64,000 nucleotides of DNA from Alphaproteobacteria bacterium (GTDB taxonomy: Bacteria; Myxococcota_A; UBA796; GCA-2862545): the NCBI GenBank assembly GCA_020632915.1, contig JACKEP010000006.1, forward strand, positions 232,001 through 296,000. Direction: 5' to 3'. A model generated the notes under the pieces. The model worked only from the letters and a program-made list of their open reading frames with translations. It was not told the origin of the DNA and made no database searches. Below are positions 9,343-17,997 of the stretch, piece by piece; position 1 is the stretch's first letter, and the number at the start of each line of letters is the position of its first letter. The position numbers and the translations under genes are program-made.

Positions 9343-11022
9343 ATGGCTCGACTGATCGCGATCGATCTGGGCGCCTGGGCGGTCAAGGTGTCCGTCTTCC
9401 AGGGCTCGGCCGAGGCCGAGAACCTGGAGGGCGAGTACCTGCGGCGGGTGCCGCAGGACGGCACCGAGCGGCCCACGATGGCCGACCGGCTCGCCACGCT
9501 CGATCTCATGCTGCGCGACCACCCCGAGTGGTCCGCCGAGGCCCACCTCACCGCGGTCACCTGGCCGTCGGAGCGGGCGAGCGTGCATCGCGTGATGCTG
9601 CCGTTCGCCACCGACGACCAGATCGGCCAGACGCTGCCGTTCGCCGTCGAGGCGGAGGTGCCGTTCGAGCTCGACGACATGGTGCTCGGCTGGCGCAAGG
9701 GAGACGACGTGGGCGAGATCCACGTCACCCTGGTGCGCCACGACGACCTCGAGCGGTTCATCGACGGTCTCGCCGAGCGCGACATGGACCCGCGCCGCGT
9801 CTACACCGACGGCGACGTGCTCGCCGCCTACGGCCGGTTCGGCGACAGCGTCACCGCCGTGGTCGACGTCGGCCACGAGCACACCACCATCGTCGTGTGC
9901 CGGGGCGGCAAGGCGCTGGCCTACCGCTCCGCGTCGGTGGCGGGCCGCTGGTTCACCCGGGTCATCCAGGAGGCGCTCGGCTGCTCCTGGGTCGAGGCCG
10001 AGGCGCTCAAGCACGGCGCGTCCGACGACGTGTCGCTGTCCGCGGCCGACGACGAGGACACCGCCCCGCTTCCCGAGGGCGACGACGAGCCCTCGGTCAC
10101 CGCCGAGGCCACGGATCCGGCGTTCGGCACGCTGCCCGGCAAGGCCAAGCTCGCGCTCGAGGGCGCCATCGGCCTGCTCCTCGCCGAGGTCCGCGCCACC
10201 CTGGTCACCTTCGAGGACGAGCTCGGCGTCGAGATCGACGAGGTCGTGCTCTGCGGCGGTGGCGCGAACGTCCCCGACCTCGACACGTTCCTCCACCAGG
10301 ACCTCGGCGTGCTCGTGCGTCGGGCCGACGACCCCACCGGCGGCCCCGTGCGCGCCGCGTTCGCGGTGTCGCGCGCCCTCGCCCACCACGTCACCGGCGA
10401 GTCCGAGGGGCCCGTCGACCTGCGCATCGACGATCTGGCCTACCACGGCGGCATGGACACGCCGCGGGCCATCCTGACCTACGGCGGCGCCACGCTCGCG
10501 TTCTTCCTGCTGGCCGTCGTCGCCCTGTCGTCCTGGCAGTACTACGACCTGTCCCAGCAGCGGGCGGCGGTCGACACGCGCATCGCCACCACGGTCACGG
10601 CGGTGGCGCCGGACCTGCCCGCCGGGCTCGACGGCAGCGGATACGTCTCCGCCCTGGCCGACCTGGTCTACGACGCCCAGCAGGAGGCCGAGTTCCTGGG
10701 TGACGTCGGCGCCGCGCCGCCCACCGTCGACATGCTCTACACGCTGTCGCGCGCGTTCCCGCCCCACCCCGACGTGATCGTCGACCTCAACGAGCTCGAG
10801 ATCAACCCGGCGTCGATCCGCATCCAGGGCATCACCGAGAACTTCGCCGAGGTCGACCAGATCGGGCAGAGCCTCGAAGACGCCGGCGTGTTCGGCGGCG
10901 TGGTGGCCACGCCCAAGGACCGCGACAGCAAGGGGCGCCTGAACTTCACCGTCGACATCGACCGCGAGGCCAGCGGCGACGAGGTCGGCGACACCGACGA
11001 GCCCACGGGCGAGGAGGGCTGA
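9343..11022 (+). CDS. gspL: Type II secretion assembly protein GspL (PilM-like actin fold)
   Basis: Bitopic inner-membrane protein that recruits GspE. The ATG at 9343, behind GGGAG, gives 559 residues. The N-terminal 370 residues have an actin/ASKHA-type pattern (AIDLGAWAVKV at the start; VVDVGHEHTTIVV and VVLCGGGANVPDL further on), as in GspL and PilM. One membrane segment lies at about 377-398. The periplasmic part is a ferredoxin-like domain of the Fld/PilN type (about 455-535). An acidic stretch near 235-260 interrupts the actin fold. The order K-L-M is standard. Confidence 0.9.
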   Translation: MARLIAIDLGAWAVKVSVFQGSAEAENLEGEYLRRVPQDGTERPTMADRLATLDLMLRDHPEWSAEAHLTAVTWPSERASVHRVMLPFATDDQIGQTLPFAVEAEVPFELDDMVLGWRKGDDVGEIHVTLVRHDDLERFIDGLAERDMDPRRVYTDGDVLAAYGRFGDSVTAVVDVGHEHTTIVVCRGGKALAYRSASVAGRWFTRVIQEALGCSWVEAEALKHGASDDVSLSAADDEDTAPLPEGDDEPSVTAEATDPAFGTLPGKAKLALEGAIGLLLAEVRATLVTFEDELGVEIDEVVLCGGGANVPDLDTFLHQDLGVLVRRADDPTGGPVRAAFAVSRALAHHVTGESEGPVDLRIDDLAYHGGMDTPRAILTYGGATLAFFLLAVVALSSWQYYDLSQQRAAVDTRIATTVTAVAPDLPAGLDGSGYVSALADLVYDAQQEAEFLGDVGAAPPTVDMLYTLSRAFPPHPDVIVDLNELEINPASIRIQGITENFAEVDQIGQSLEDAGVFGGVVATPKDRDSKGRLNFTVDIDREASGDEVGDTDEPTGEEG

Positions 11023-11025
11023 GCG

Positions 11026-11595
11026 ATGGACCGCATCCGTCACCTGCAGGCCCGTGCCGTCGAGATCTACGAGGCGCTGGGCTCCCGCGAGCGGCTGCAG
11101 CTCGCGATCGTGCTGCTGTTGTTCGGCACCCTGTTCGTGGGGCTGATCACCTGGCAGCTGCGCACCACCATCAACGATCGCGCGTCCCGCGTGCGCTCGG
11201 CGAAGGAGAACCTCGTGCAGGCCCAGGAGATGGCCGCCGAGTACAGCGTCCTGCAGGCCCGCCTCCAGGCGGCCGAGGCGCGGATGGGCCAGTTCAAGCC
11301 CAGCCAGATGAACACCTACCTGGAGCGGTGGGCCACCGGCGCGGGCGTCCAGCCCAACATGCGCATCCAGCCCATCGGCGAGCCCTCGGTGGTGGGCTCG
11401 TTCAAGGAGCAGTCGGTGCGCGTCCAGCTCGACGACGTGCTGCTCGAAGGCCTCGTCGACTTCCTGTACGCGGTCGAGACGTCGCCCTACCCGATCCGGG
11501 TCCGCACCGCGAAGTTCAAGGCCACCGAGAAGCGCGACGAGCGCTTCATCGACCTCGACATGGAGCTGGTGGCCTACACGAAGGAGGAGGGATGA
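11026..11595 (+). CDS. gspM: Type II secretion protein GspM
   Basis: Small bitopic inner-membrane partner of GspL. It has 189 residues with a short cytoplasmic segment, a membrane helix at about 25-46, a coiled-coil-like stretch (about 50-95) and a ferredoxin-like periplasmic domain. It starts 3 bases after gspL and its stop overlaps gspN by 4 bases. Identity follows from size, topology and position rather than from a sharp motif. Confidence 0.87.
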   Translation: MDRIRHLQARAVEIYEALGSRERLQLAIVLLLFGTLFVGLITWQLRTTINDRASRVRSAKENLVQAQEMAAEYSVLQARLQAAEARMGQFKPSQMNTYLERWATGAGVQPNMRIQPIGEPSVVGSFKEQSVRVQLDDVLLEGLVDFLYAVETSPYPIRVRTAKFKATEKRDERFIDLDMELVAYTKEEG

Positions 11596-12806
11596 ACCGC
11601 ATCCTGTGGTGGATCGGCGGGGCCGTCTGGTTCGCGCTCGTCTTCGCGGCCGTGTTCCTGCTGACGTTCCCGTCGGGCAAGGCCGCGCGGCGGGTGGCCT
11701 ACGAGGTCAACCAGCGCACGAACGGCGCCTACCACTTCCAGGCCGCGGCGGTCACGCCGTGGTGGATCGGCCTGCGGGCCACCAACGTCATCGTCTCCGA
11801 GGTCGATCGGTTCGCAGGCGCCGACGCGCTGCCCAAGCCCGTGTTCTTCGGCGAGGACGTCGGCGTCCACGTCGGCGCGCTGTCGATCCTGCGCCGGGCC
11901 TACGCCTTCACCGGCTACCTCGTGCTGGGCGGCAGCCCGCTCGACTTCGTCGTGCGCACGGTGCCCAAGGACGACCGCATGGCCGTCCGCGCGCTCGAGA
12001 TCGAAGGCCGCAGCGTGCCGATCACCGACCTGCTCGGCCTGATCCCCAGCGCGGGCGGGGTGGCCGACCTCACCGGCACCGTCGACATCGACGTCGATCT
12101 GTCGATGGGGCAGGGCCTCGACAAGGCCGACGGCGACGTGTCGATCCAGGGCCGCGGTCTCGTCCTGCAGACGATGACCGTGCCGGCGATGGGCTGGGAG
12201 GATCACGAGGTCGACGCGAGCATCGACGAGCTCGACCTGCGCCTGCGCGTCGACGAGGGCAAGGGCGACGTGGTCCGCGCGCTGCTGGCCACCAACCTCG
12301 CCGAGCTCGACATGGACGGCACGATCAGCTTTGCCGACCAGCTCGACCGCAGCCGCATCGAGCTCGACGTCAAGGGCGAGCTGCGCGACTGGACCGACAC
12401 CCCGCTCGCCTCGTTCCGCACGCTCGTCGACCAGCTGCTGGTCAGCGCCCACTGGTCCGACAACAGCTACCACTGGAAGGTCGACACCAGCCTCGGCCGG
12501 TTCAGCATCGCCGACTTCCGGCCGTCCTACGAGGCCTCGCGCGGCAGCACGCGCACGCCCACCTCCACGCCCTACCGGCCGACGACCCCCGCGCCGTCGG
12601 TGCCGCCGATGGCGCCGACGCCCCCGGTGGTGCCGTCGTCGGTTCCTGCCCAGCCCACGGTGCGTCCGGAGCCGGTCGTCGACGACGGGCTCGACGGCGA
12701 GCCCATCGAGGACGACGACCTCGGCGAGCCGAACGAGGACGACTTCGAGGGCGAGGAAGGCGACGAGGAGTTCAACGACGACGAGCCCGAGGCCGACGGG
12801 TACTGA
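11592..12806 (+). CDS. gspN: Type II secretion protein GspN, with Pro/acidic tail
   Basis: Last gene of the gsp operon; an inner-membrane protein present in only some T2SS operons, whose role is not well defined. The ATG at 11592 overlaps the gspM stop. One N-terminal membrane helix (about 4-26) precedes an AsmA-like beta-rich periplasmic domain (about 40-310) with repeated LTGTVDIDVDL-type strands. Residues about 313-404 form a Thr/Pro-rich linker followed by a strongly acidic tail (Asp/Glu). That tail is not a usual GspN feature and adds to the low-complexity extensions on GspD, GspH and GspI in this operon. Confidence 0.85.
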   Translation: MNRILWWIGGAVWFALVFAAVFLLTFPSGKAARRVAYEVNQRTNGAYHFQAAAVTPWWIGLRATNVIVSEVDRFAGADALPKPVFFGEDVGVHVGALSILRRAYAFTGYLVLGGSPLDFVVRTVPKDDRMAVRALEIEGRSVPITDLLGLIPSAGGVADLTGTVDIDVDLSMGQGLDKADGDVSIQGRGLVLQTMTVPAMGWEDHEVDASIDELDLRLRVDEGKGDVVRALLATNLAELDMDGTISFADQLDRSRIELDVKGELRDWTDTPLASFRTLVDQLLVSAHWSDNSYHWKVDTSLGRFSIADFRPSYEASRGSTRTPTSTPYRPTTPAPSVPPMAPTPPVVPSSVPAQPTVRPEPVVDDGLDGEPIEDDDLGEPNEDDFEGEEGDEEFNDDEPEADGY

Positions 12807-12816
12807 CCCGCGCGCA

Positions 12817-12893
12817 CGGCCTCACTGGGCCGCGTCCGCGGCCTCACTGCGCCGGGCCGTGTCCACGGCCTCACGGCGTCGGGTCGTGTCCGG
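12817..12893. repeat. Degenerate tandem repeat at the pabB 3' end
   Basis: Three copies of CGGCCTCAC begin at 12817, 12839 and 12866, each followed by a similar GC-rich segment ending in GTCC. The last two units are 27 bases apart and both carry the TCA that reads as TGA on the minus strand, so the end of pabB looks tandemly duplicated downstream of its stop. It fills the gap between the convergent gspN and pabB genes. No clear terminator hairpin is visible here. Confidence 0.6.
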
Positions 12894-14139
12894 CGAGGGC
12901 GCGTGTGAGCACGCGGCCCTTGTCGACGGTCTCGGCCCACTCGTCCGCCGGCACCGAGTCGGCGACGATGCCGCCGCCGACGCCGAACCGGGCGTCGCCG
13001 TCCCGGAACACGGCGGTGCGGATCGCCACGGACCAGGCGGCGCGGCCATGCCCCGACGCGTAGCCGATGGCGCCGCAGTACACGCCGCGTCCGTCGGGCT
13101 CCAGCGTGGCGATGCGGCTGGCGGCGCGCACCTTCGGTGCCCCGACGACGGATCCTGGCGGGAACAGGGCGGCGAGCGCCGACCACGCGTCCGCGTCGGG
13201 CCGCAGGCGCGCCTGCACCACCTGGCTGGCGTGGTGGACGTTGGCGTGGGGGGTGAGGGTGCGGGGACCGACGGTCACGGTGCCCGGGCGCGCGACGCGG
13301 CCGAGATCGTTGCGGCAGAGGTCGACGATCATCGTCAGCTCGGCGCGCTCCTTGGGACTGTCCCGCAGCGCGTCGGCGTGGGCGGCGTCCACGGCGGGAT
13401 CGGGATGCCGGGGCCGGGTGCCCTTGATCGGCTCGGTGACGGCGACCTCGCCCTGGACGTCGAGCAGGCGCTCGGGGCTGTTCGACAGCACGCGCACGCC
13501 GGGCGCCACCACGAGGTAGGCGCCGCGGCCCGGACGGGAGCCGTGGCGCAGGCGGCGCCAGGCTTCCCACGGGTCGCCCGCACCGTCCACCCACACCGCA
13601 CGGGTGAGGTTGAGCTGGTAGTGGTCGCCTTCTGCGATCCACGCCTGGACCTGCCGCACGGCGGCCTCGTAGGCCGTGCGCGACACGCTGCGGGTCGGCC
13701 GGACGGACGCGGGCGGTGGGGGATCGAGCGGAACGGCCGCGTCCAGCAGGGCCCGCCCTTCTGCCTGCCGGGCGGCGGTGCCGGTGGTCGTCCACGTGGC
13801 GCTCGGGCGGTGGTAGACGAGCGCGCCCGGATAGTGGCCGAGCCAGACGTCCGGCTCCCACGTGGGCGGGCCGGCGGGCACCGGGGCCACCACGTGGCCG
13901 GCGCCGTAGCCGACGTAGCCGACGCAGCCGGCCACGAACGGCAGCGCGACGTCGCCCGACGCGCCACCGGTGAGGCGTCGGCCGGCCTCGGGCCAGGCGG
14001 TCGGGTCGGTGGTGCTGTCCTCAGGGTCCCACACCAGGACGGACCCGTCCTCGTCGTCGCCCCCGTCGAGCCATGCGGCGCCGACGCGGTCGCGCAGCAG
14101 CGCGAAGACCGACTCGGGCGTGGGGGAGGGCAGGCGCAC
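12871..14139 (-). CDS. pabB: Aminodeoxychorismate synthase component I (PabB)
   Basis: Chorismate-utilising enzyme that makes 4-amino-4-deoxychorismate for folate synthesis, using ammonia from a PabA glutaminase. The 422 residues match the family length. The motif PIKGTRPR places Lys at about 239; PabB has this Lys, whereas anthranilate synthase TrpE has Ala (PIAGTR). That difference is the main reason for choosing PabB. Other family blocks are GDHYQLNLTRA, SNSPERLL, ERAELTMIVDLCRNDLGR and the GVGGGIVADS end. No pabA or pabC lies nearby. It runs convergent to gspN and divergent from the transglycosylase gene, with 119 bases between the two starts. Confidence 0.92.
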   Translation of the reverse strand: MRLPSPTPESVFALLRDRVGAAWLDGGDDEDGSVLVWDPEDSTTDPTAWPEAGRRLTGGASGDVALPFVAGCVGYVGYGAGHVVAPVPAGPPTWEPDVWLGHYPGALVYHRPSATWTTTGTAARQAEGRALLDAAVPLDPPPPASVRPTRSVSRTAYEAAVRQVQAWIAEGDHYQLNLTRAVWVDGAGDPWEAWRRLRHGSRPGRGAYLVVAPGVRVLSNSPERLLDVQGEVAVTEPIKGTRPRHPDPAVDAAHADALRDSPKERAELTMIVDLCRNDLGRVARPGTVTVGPRTLTPHANVHHASQVVQARLRPDADAWSALAALFPPGSVVGAPKVRAASRIATLEPDGRGVYCGAIGYASGHGRAAWSVAIRTAVFRDGDARFGVGGGIVADSVPADEWAETVDKGRVLTRALAGHDPTP

Positions 14140-14181
14140 GCGGGCTCCGGGCGGGGGCGGTGGGTATCCGGGCGACCCGCG

Positions 14182-14210
14182 TTGTGCCGTGCGATCCGGG
14201 AGGCTACGAT
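14182..14210 (+). promoter_or_regulatory. Sigma-70-type promoter for the LysM transglycosylase gene
   Basis: TTGTGC at 14182-14187, a 17-base spacer and TACGAT at 14205-14210, about 48 bases before the ATG at 14259. It lies in the 119-base gap between two divergent starts. The match to the consensus is moderate and was judged by eye. Confidence 0.45.
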
Positions 14211-14258
14211 GGCGCCGCAGTGTGCCCCCCCTCCCGCCGCGGTTCCCGCCGAGGCCCG

Positions 14259-16100
14259 ATGACGCCCTCCTCCTTCCTCCTCGCCCTCGCGCTGTCCATC
14301 GCGCCCGCTCGTGCCGACGACGTGGCGGAGCTGCCGGCGCTCGGTCCCGAGGTCGACGGCATCTGGGCGTGGGTCGACCGCCTGGACGGCGAGGTGCTGC
14401 CCGACGAGGCGCTCGCCGCCCTCGACGAGGACGCGGCCGCCGAGGCCCTGCTGCTCGAGGAGCTCCGCAGCCTCGACATCCCCGACGACTACTACGCCGA
14501 CCCCCGGCGGGTGCTCACCGGCGATCCCTACCAGCTCGGGCTGCTCGACCCGTCCGAGTTCGACCTGCCGTTGGTGCTCAACGCCCACGTCGAGCGGTGG
14601 CTGGGCGTGCTCACCGGACCGGGCCGCAAGTACTTCCGCGTCTGGCTGCAGCGCAAGGCCCGCTACGAGCCGATGATCAACGCCGAGCTCGACGCCGCGG
14701 GCCTGCCGCGCGATCTCATCTACCTGTCGATGATCGAGTCGGGCTTCAACAGCTATGCCCTGAGCTCGGCCAGCGCCGGGGGGCTCTGGCAGTTCATCCC
14801 CACCACGGCGCGGCTGTACGACCTGCAGGTCGACTTCTGGCTCGACGAGCGGCGCGATCCCGAGAAGGCCACGCGCGCGGCACTCGCGATGCTGTCCAGC
14901 CTCCACAACCGCTTCGGCGACTGGTACCTCGCGTTCGCCGCCTACAACACGGGCCCCGCGCGCATCGCCCGCGCGCTCGACCGCGCCGAGTCCGACGGCG
15001 GCAAGGTCGACTACTGGGCCCTGCTCGAGCAGGACCTGCTCCACCGCGAGACCGAGGGCTACGTCCCCAAGATCATCGCGGCGATGATCATCGCCAAGCA
15101 CCCCGAGCGCTACGGCTTCACCGACATCGTGCCCGAGGCACCCCTGTCCTACGACAGCGTGCGCATCAACGACGCGGTCGACGTCGACGTGCTCGCCACC
15201 TGCGCCGGCCTCGACGAGGACGGCTTTCGCGCGCTGAACCCGGCGCTGCGTCGCTACGCGGTACCCGAGGGCGGCGTCGACCTGCGTGTCCCCCTGGGCG
15301 CCGCCGACACCTTCCTCGCCGCCCTCGACGCCGTGCCCGCGGCGGAGCGGCGCCGGATCGTGATGCACGAGGTCAGCCGGGGCGAGAGCCTGTCGGGCAT
15401 CGCCAGCCGCTACGGCGTGTCGCTGTCCGAGGTCCAGTCGGCCAACCACATCCGCAACGCCAACCAGATCGCGATCGGCCAGAAGCTGGTCATCCCGATG
15501 ATGGGGGCGTCGGTCGACGCGGTGCTCCAGACGCGCCGCGTGGACGCGCCGGCCGCATCGGCGCCCGCGAAGGCGGCCCCGTCGACGCCCACGGCCGAGC
15601 CGGTCAAGCGTCCCACCACCTACACGGTGCGCAGCGGCGACGCGCTGTCCGAGATCGCCGAACGCACGGGCGTGTCGATGGCCGACCTGCAGCGCTTCAA
15701 CGGCGTCACGGATCCGTCGCGCATCCAGGTGGGCCAGACCCTGCGGCTCACGGCCCCCGAGGGGCAGGCCGCAGCGCCCGCGGCGGCGGCCGCCAAGACC
15801 ACCACCTACACGGTGCGCAGCGGCGACACCCTGTCCGAGATCGCCGCGCGCTTCGGTGTGAGTGTGGCCGACCTCGTCCGCTGGAACGGCTTGAAGGACG
15901 CGAGCGCGGTGCGCGCCGGGCAGTCGCTCAAGCTCGTCGAGCCCGCGGTCTCCTGGCGCTCCCACACCGTCGCCAAGGGCGAGAGCCTCGGCATCATCGC
16001 CAACCGCTACGGCGTGAGCGTGTCCGACCTGATCGCGTGGAACCACCTCAAGGGCAGCACGATCTACCCGGGCGACACGCTGCGCATCCGCGCGAAGTAG
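14259..16100 (+). CDS. MltD-like membrane-bound lytic transglycosylase with four LysM domains
   Basis: Peptidoglycan lytic transglycosylase, exported by a signal peptide (about 1-20, ending ARA). The SLT catalytic domain (about 120-280) carries the catalytic Glu160 in MIESGFNSYA, then SAGGLWQFIPTTA and AAYNTGPARI, all characteristic of family 1 enzymes. Four LysM domains follow at about 368-412, 452-496, 516-560 and 568-612, each beginning with a V-x-x-G-[DE]-[AST]-L pattern; Ala-rich linkers separate them. MltD of E. coli has two or three LysM copies. The ATG at 14259 is chosen because it gives the signal peptide; the upstream extension of the frame has none. Confidence 0.93.
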   Translation: MTPSSFLLALALSIAPARADDVAELPALGPEVDGIWAWVDRLDGEVLPDEALAALDEDAAAEALLLEELRSLDIPDDYYADPRRVLTGDPYQLGLLDPSEFDLPLVLNAHVERWLGVLTGPGRKYFRVWLQRKARYEPMINAELDAAGLPRDLIYLSMIESGFNSYALSSASAGGLWQFIPTTARLYDLQVDFWLDERRDPEKATRAALAMLSSLHNRFGDWYLAFAAYNTGPARIARALDRAESDGGKVDYWALLEQDLLHRETEGYVPKIIAAMIIAKHPERYGFTDIVPEAPLSYDSVRINDAVDVDVLATCAGLDEDGFRALNPALRRYAVPEGGVDLRVPLGAADTFLAALDAVPAAERRRIVMHEVSRGESLSGIASRYGVSLSEVQSANHIRNANQIAIGQKLVIPMMGASVDAVLQTRRVDAPAASAPAKAAPSTPTAEPVKRPTTYTVRSGDALSEIAERTGVSMADLQRFNGVTDPSRIQVGQTLRLTAPEGQAAAPAAAAAKTTTYTVRSGDTLSEIAARFGVSVADLVRWNGLKDASAVRAGQSLKLVEPAVSWRSHTVAKGESLGIIANRYGVSVSDLIAWNHLKGSTIYPGDTLRIRAK

Positions 16101-16102
16101 CC

Positions 16103-17365
16103 GTGCTGCCCGTCGACGAGGCGCGGGCGCGCGTGCTGGCGACGGTGGTCCCCCTGCCGTCGGAGCCCGTGCCGGTGCTGCAGGCGCTCGACCGCGTGCT
16201 GGCGGCCGACGTCGTCGCGACGGTGGACGTGCCGCCCTGGGACAACAGCGCCATGGACGGCTACGCCGTGCGGTCGGCCGACCTGGGCCCGGACGGCGGC
16301 GCGCTCACCGTCCTCGAGGTCGTGCCGGCCGGGCGCGCGCCGACGGTGCCGGTGACCACGGGCACCACCACCGTCGTCATGACGGGCGCTCCGATGCCCG
16401 AGGGCGCCGACGCCGTCGTGGTCGTCGAGGACTCGGACGGGGCGCGGTCCGGCACCGCCCACCTCACGGCCGGTGCGACGCCGGGCCGCTACGTCCGCCG
16501 GCGCGGGGCGGACGTCGCCCGCGGGGCCACGGTGCTGGCGCGGGGCACCACGCTCGGACCGGCACACCTCGGCCTGATCGCGTCCGTCGGACAGTCCGAG
16601 GTCGACGTGGTGCGCCGTCCGTGCGTCGCCATCCTCACCACCGGCGACGAGGTGGTGCGGGCAGGCGGCGCGCTCGGCCCCGGTCAGATCCACGGCAGCA
16701 ACCACCTCACGCTCGCCGGCCTCGTGGTCCGCGCGGGCGGCACGCCGATCGACGCCGGCCACGTGGGCGACGATCCCGCCGCGCTCGTCGCCGCCCTCGA
16801 CCGCGCCCTCGACGCCGACGTGGTGCTCACCACCGGTGGGGTCAGCGTCGGCGATCACGACCACGTCAAGGACGCGCTCGCCGCGGTGGGCATCGCGAGC
16901 GCGTTCTGGAAGGTGCGCATGAAGCCGGGCAAGCCGCTCGCCTTCGGCACGGCGGCGCGCGACGGGCGCACGGTGCCGGTGTTCGGCCTGCCGGGCAACC
17001 CGGTCAGCTGCATGGTGAACTTCCTGCAGTTCGCGCGCCCGTGGCTCCGGGCAGCGATGGGCGACCCCACGCCCCACCTGCCGATCGTCGACGCCACCTG
17101 CGCCGACGACCTGCGCAGCCGCCCCGGACGCGCCCGGCTGGAGCGGGTCGTGCTGCACCGACCGGCAGCGGGCGACGATCCGTCCGGCTGGACCGTGACC
17201 GGCACCGGGGACCCGTCCAGCGGCGTGCTCACGTCCATGGCGCGCGCCCACGGGCTCGTGCTGATCGGCCCCGACGAGGCGGGCCCGTGCCCCGGCGACC
17301 GCGTACGCGTCCAGCTCCTCGACGCCTCGTTCCTGGACCGCCCCGACGTGGCGTTCGGGTGGTGA
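16103..17365 (+). CDS. moeA: Molybdopterin molybdenumtransferase MoeA
   Basis: Inserts molybdate into adenylylated molybdopterin in cofactor synthesis. The GTG at 16103 starts 2 bases after the transglycosylase stop and gives 420 residues. Family motifs are MDGYAVR (about 53), MTGAPMPEGADAVV, TGDEVV, the GGVSVGDHD loop and FGLPGNPVSCMV. The length is normal. It overlaps mobA by 4 bases, so the two are probably translated together. Confidence 0.95.
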   Translation: MLPVDEARARVLATVVPLPSEPVPVLQALDRVLAADVVATVDVPPWDNSAMDGYAVRSADLGPDGGALTVLEVVPAGRAPTVPVTTGTTTVVMTGAPMPEGADAVVVVEDSDGARSGTAHLTAGATPGRYVRRRGADVARGATVLARGTTLGPAHLGLIASVGQSEVDVVRRPCVAILTTGDEVVRAGGALGPGQIHGSNHLTLAGLVVRAGGTPIDAGHVGDDPAALVAALDRALDADVVLTTGGVSVGDHDHVKDALAAVGIASAFWKVRMKPGKPLAFGTAARDGRTVPVFGLPGNPVSCMVNFLQFARPWLRAAMGDPTPHLPIVDATCADDLRSRPGRARLERVVLHRPAAGDDPSGWTVTGTGDPSSGVLTSMARAHGLVLIGPDEAGPCPGDRVRVQLLDASFLDRPDVAFGW

Positions 17366-17943
17366 CGGCGGACGGACGCCCCGACGGCTTCGTGCTCGCG
17401 GGCGGTGCGTCGGTGCGGATGGGATCGGACAAGGCGCGGGTGCGGGGACCGGACGGGCTGCCACTCGCGGTGCACGTCGCCCGCGCGCTCGCCGCCGTCT
17501 GCGGTCGCGTGCGCGTGGTGCGCCACGGGCCGGAGCCGTCGCCCGATCCTGACTGGCCCGAGCTCGCGGTCGTCGTGGACACGCCCGGGGACCGGCACCC
17601 GCTGCGGGGGGTGGCGGCGGCCCTCGCGGCAGCGACCACACCCACCGTGATCGTGGCGCCGTGCGATCTCGGTGCGCTGACGACCGAGGCCGTGCACGCG
17701 CTGTGGCGTGGCGCGGCCGGGGGCGAGGCCGTCGCGGGCGACGGGTCGCGCCTGCACCCGCTGTTCGCCGTCCTCGACCGTGCCCGTGCCTCCGCCGCCG
17801 CGCGGGCGGCGGACGAGGGCACCAGCGTGCGCGGCTGGGTCGCCGGCCTGCCCGTGGTGGTGCTGCCAGCGTCCGTGCTGTGCAACGTCAACCACCCGTC
17901 GGACGTCTTCGACCTGCGAGCCGGCCCGGACGGGATCGGCTAA
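17362..17943 (+). CDS. mobA: Molybdenum cofactor guanylyltransferase MobA
   Basis: Transfers GMP to Mo-molybdopterin to give the bis-MGD form. The 193 residues start with the nucleotidyltransferase signature LAGGASVRMGSDKA; PCDLGALT supplies the metal-binding Asp and HPLFAVLD and NVNHPSD follow, all as in MobA. Two adjacent GTG codons (17359 and 17362) are possible starts; 17362 is used because it gives the GTGA overlap with moeA. Co-location with moeA, and moaA at 23904, points to a molybdoenzyme encoded elsewhere. Confidence 0.9.
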   Translation: MTADGRPDGFVLAGGASVRMGSDKARVRGPDGLPLAVHVARALAAVCGRVRVVRHGPEPSPDPDWPELAVVVDTPGDRHPLRGVAAALAAATTPTVIVAPCDLGALTTEAVHALWRGAAGGEAVAGDGSRLHPLFAVLDRARASAAARAADEGTSVRGWVAGLPVVVLPASVLCNVNHPSDVFDLRAGPDGIG

Positions 17944-17997
17944 GGGCGGGCGCTCGGTCCACGCCGCATCGGCGGGGCTGCTGGGGAGGGAAGGTCG

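Noticed and set aside
13335..16046. Minus-strand open frame of 903 codons across pabB and the transglycosylase gene
   Set aside because: It covers two real genes on different strands and its translation has no recognisable domain.
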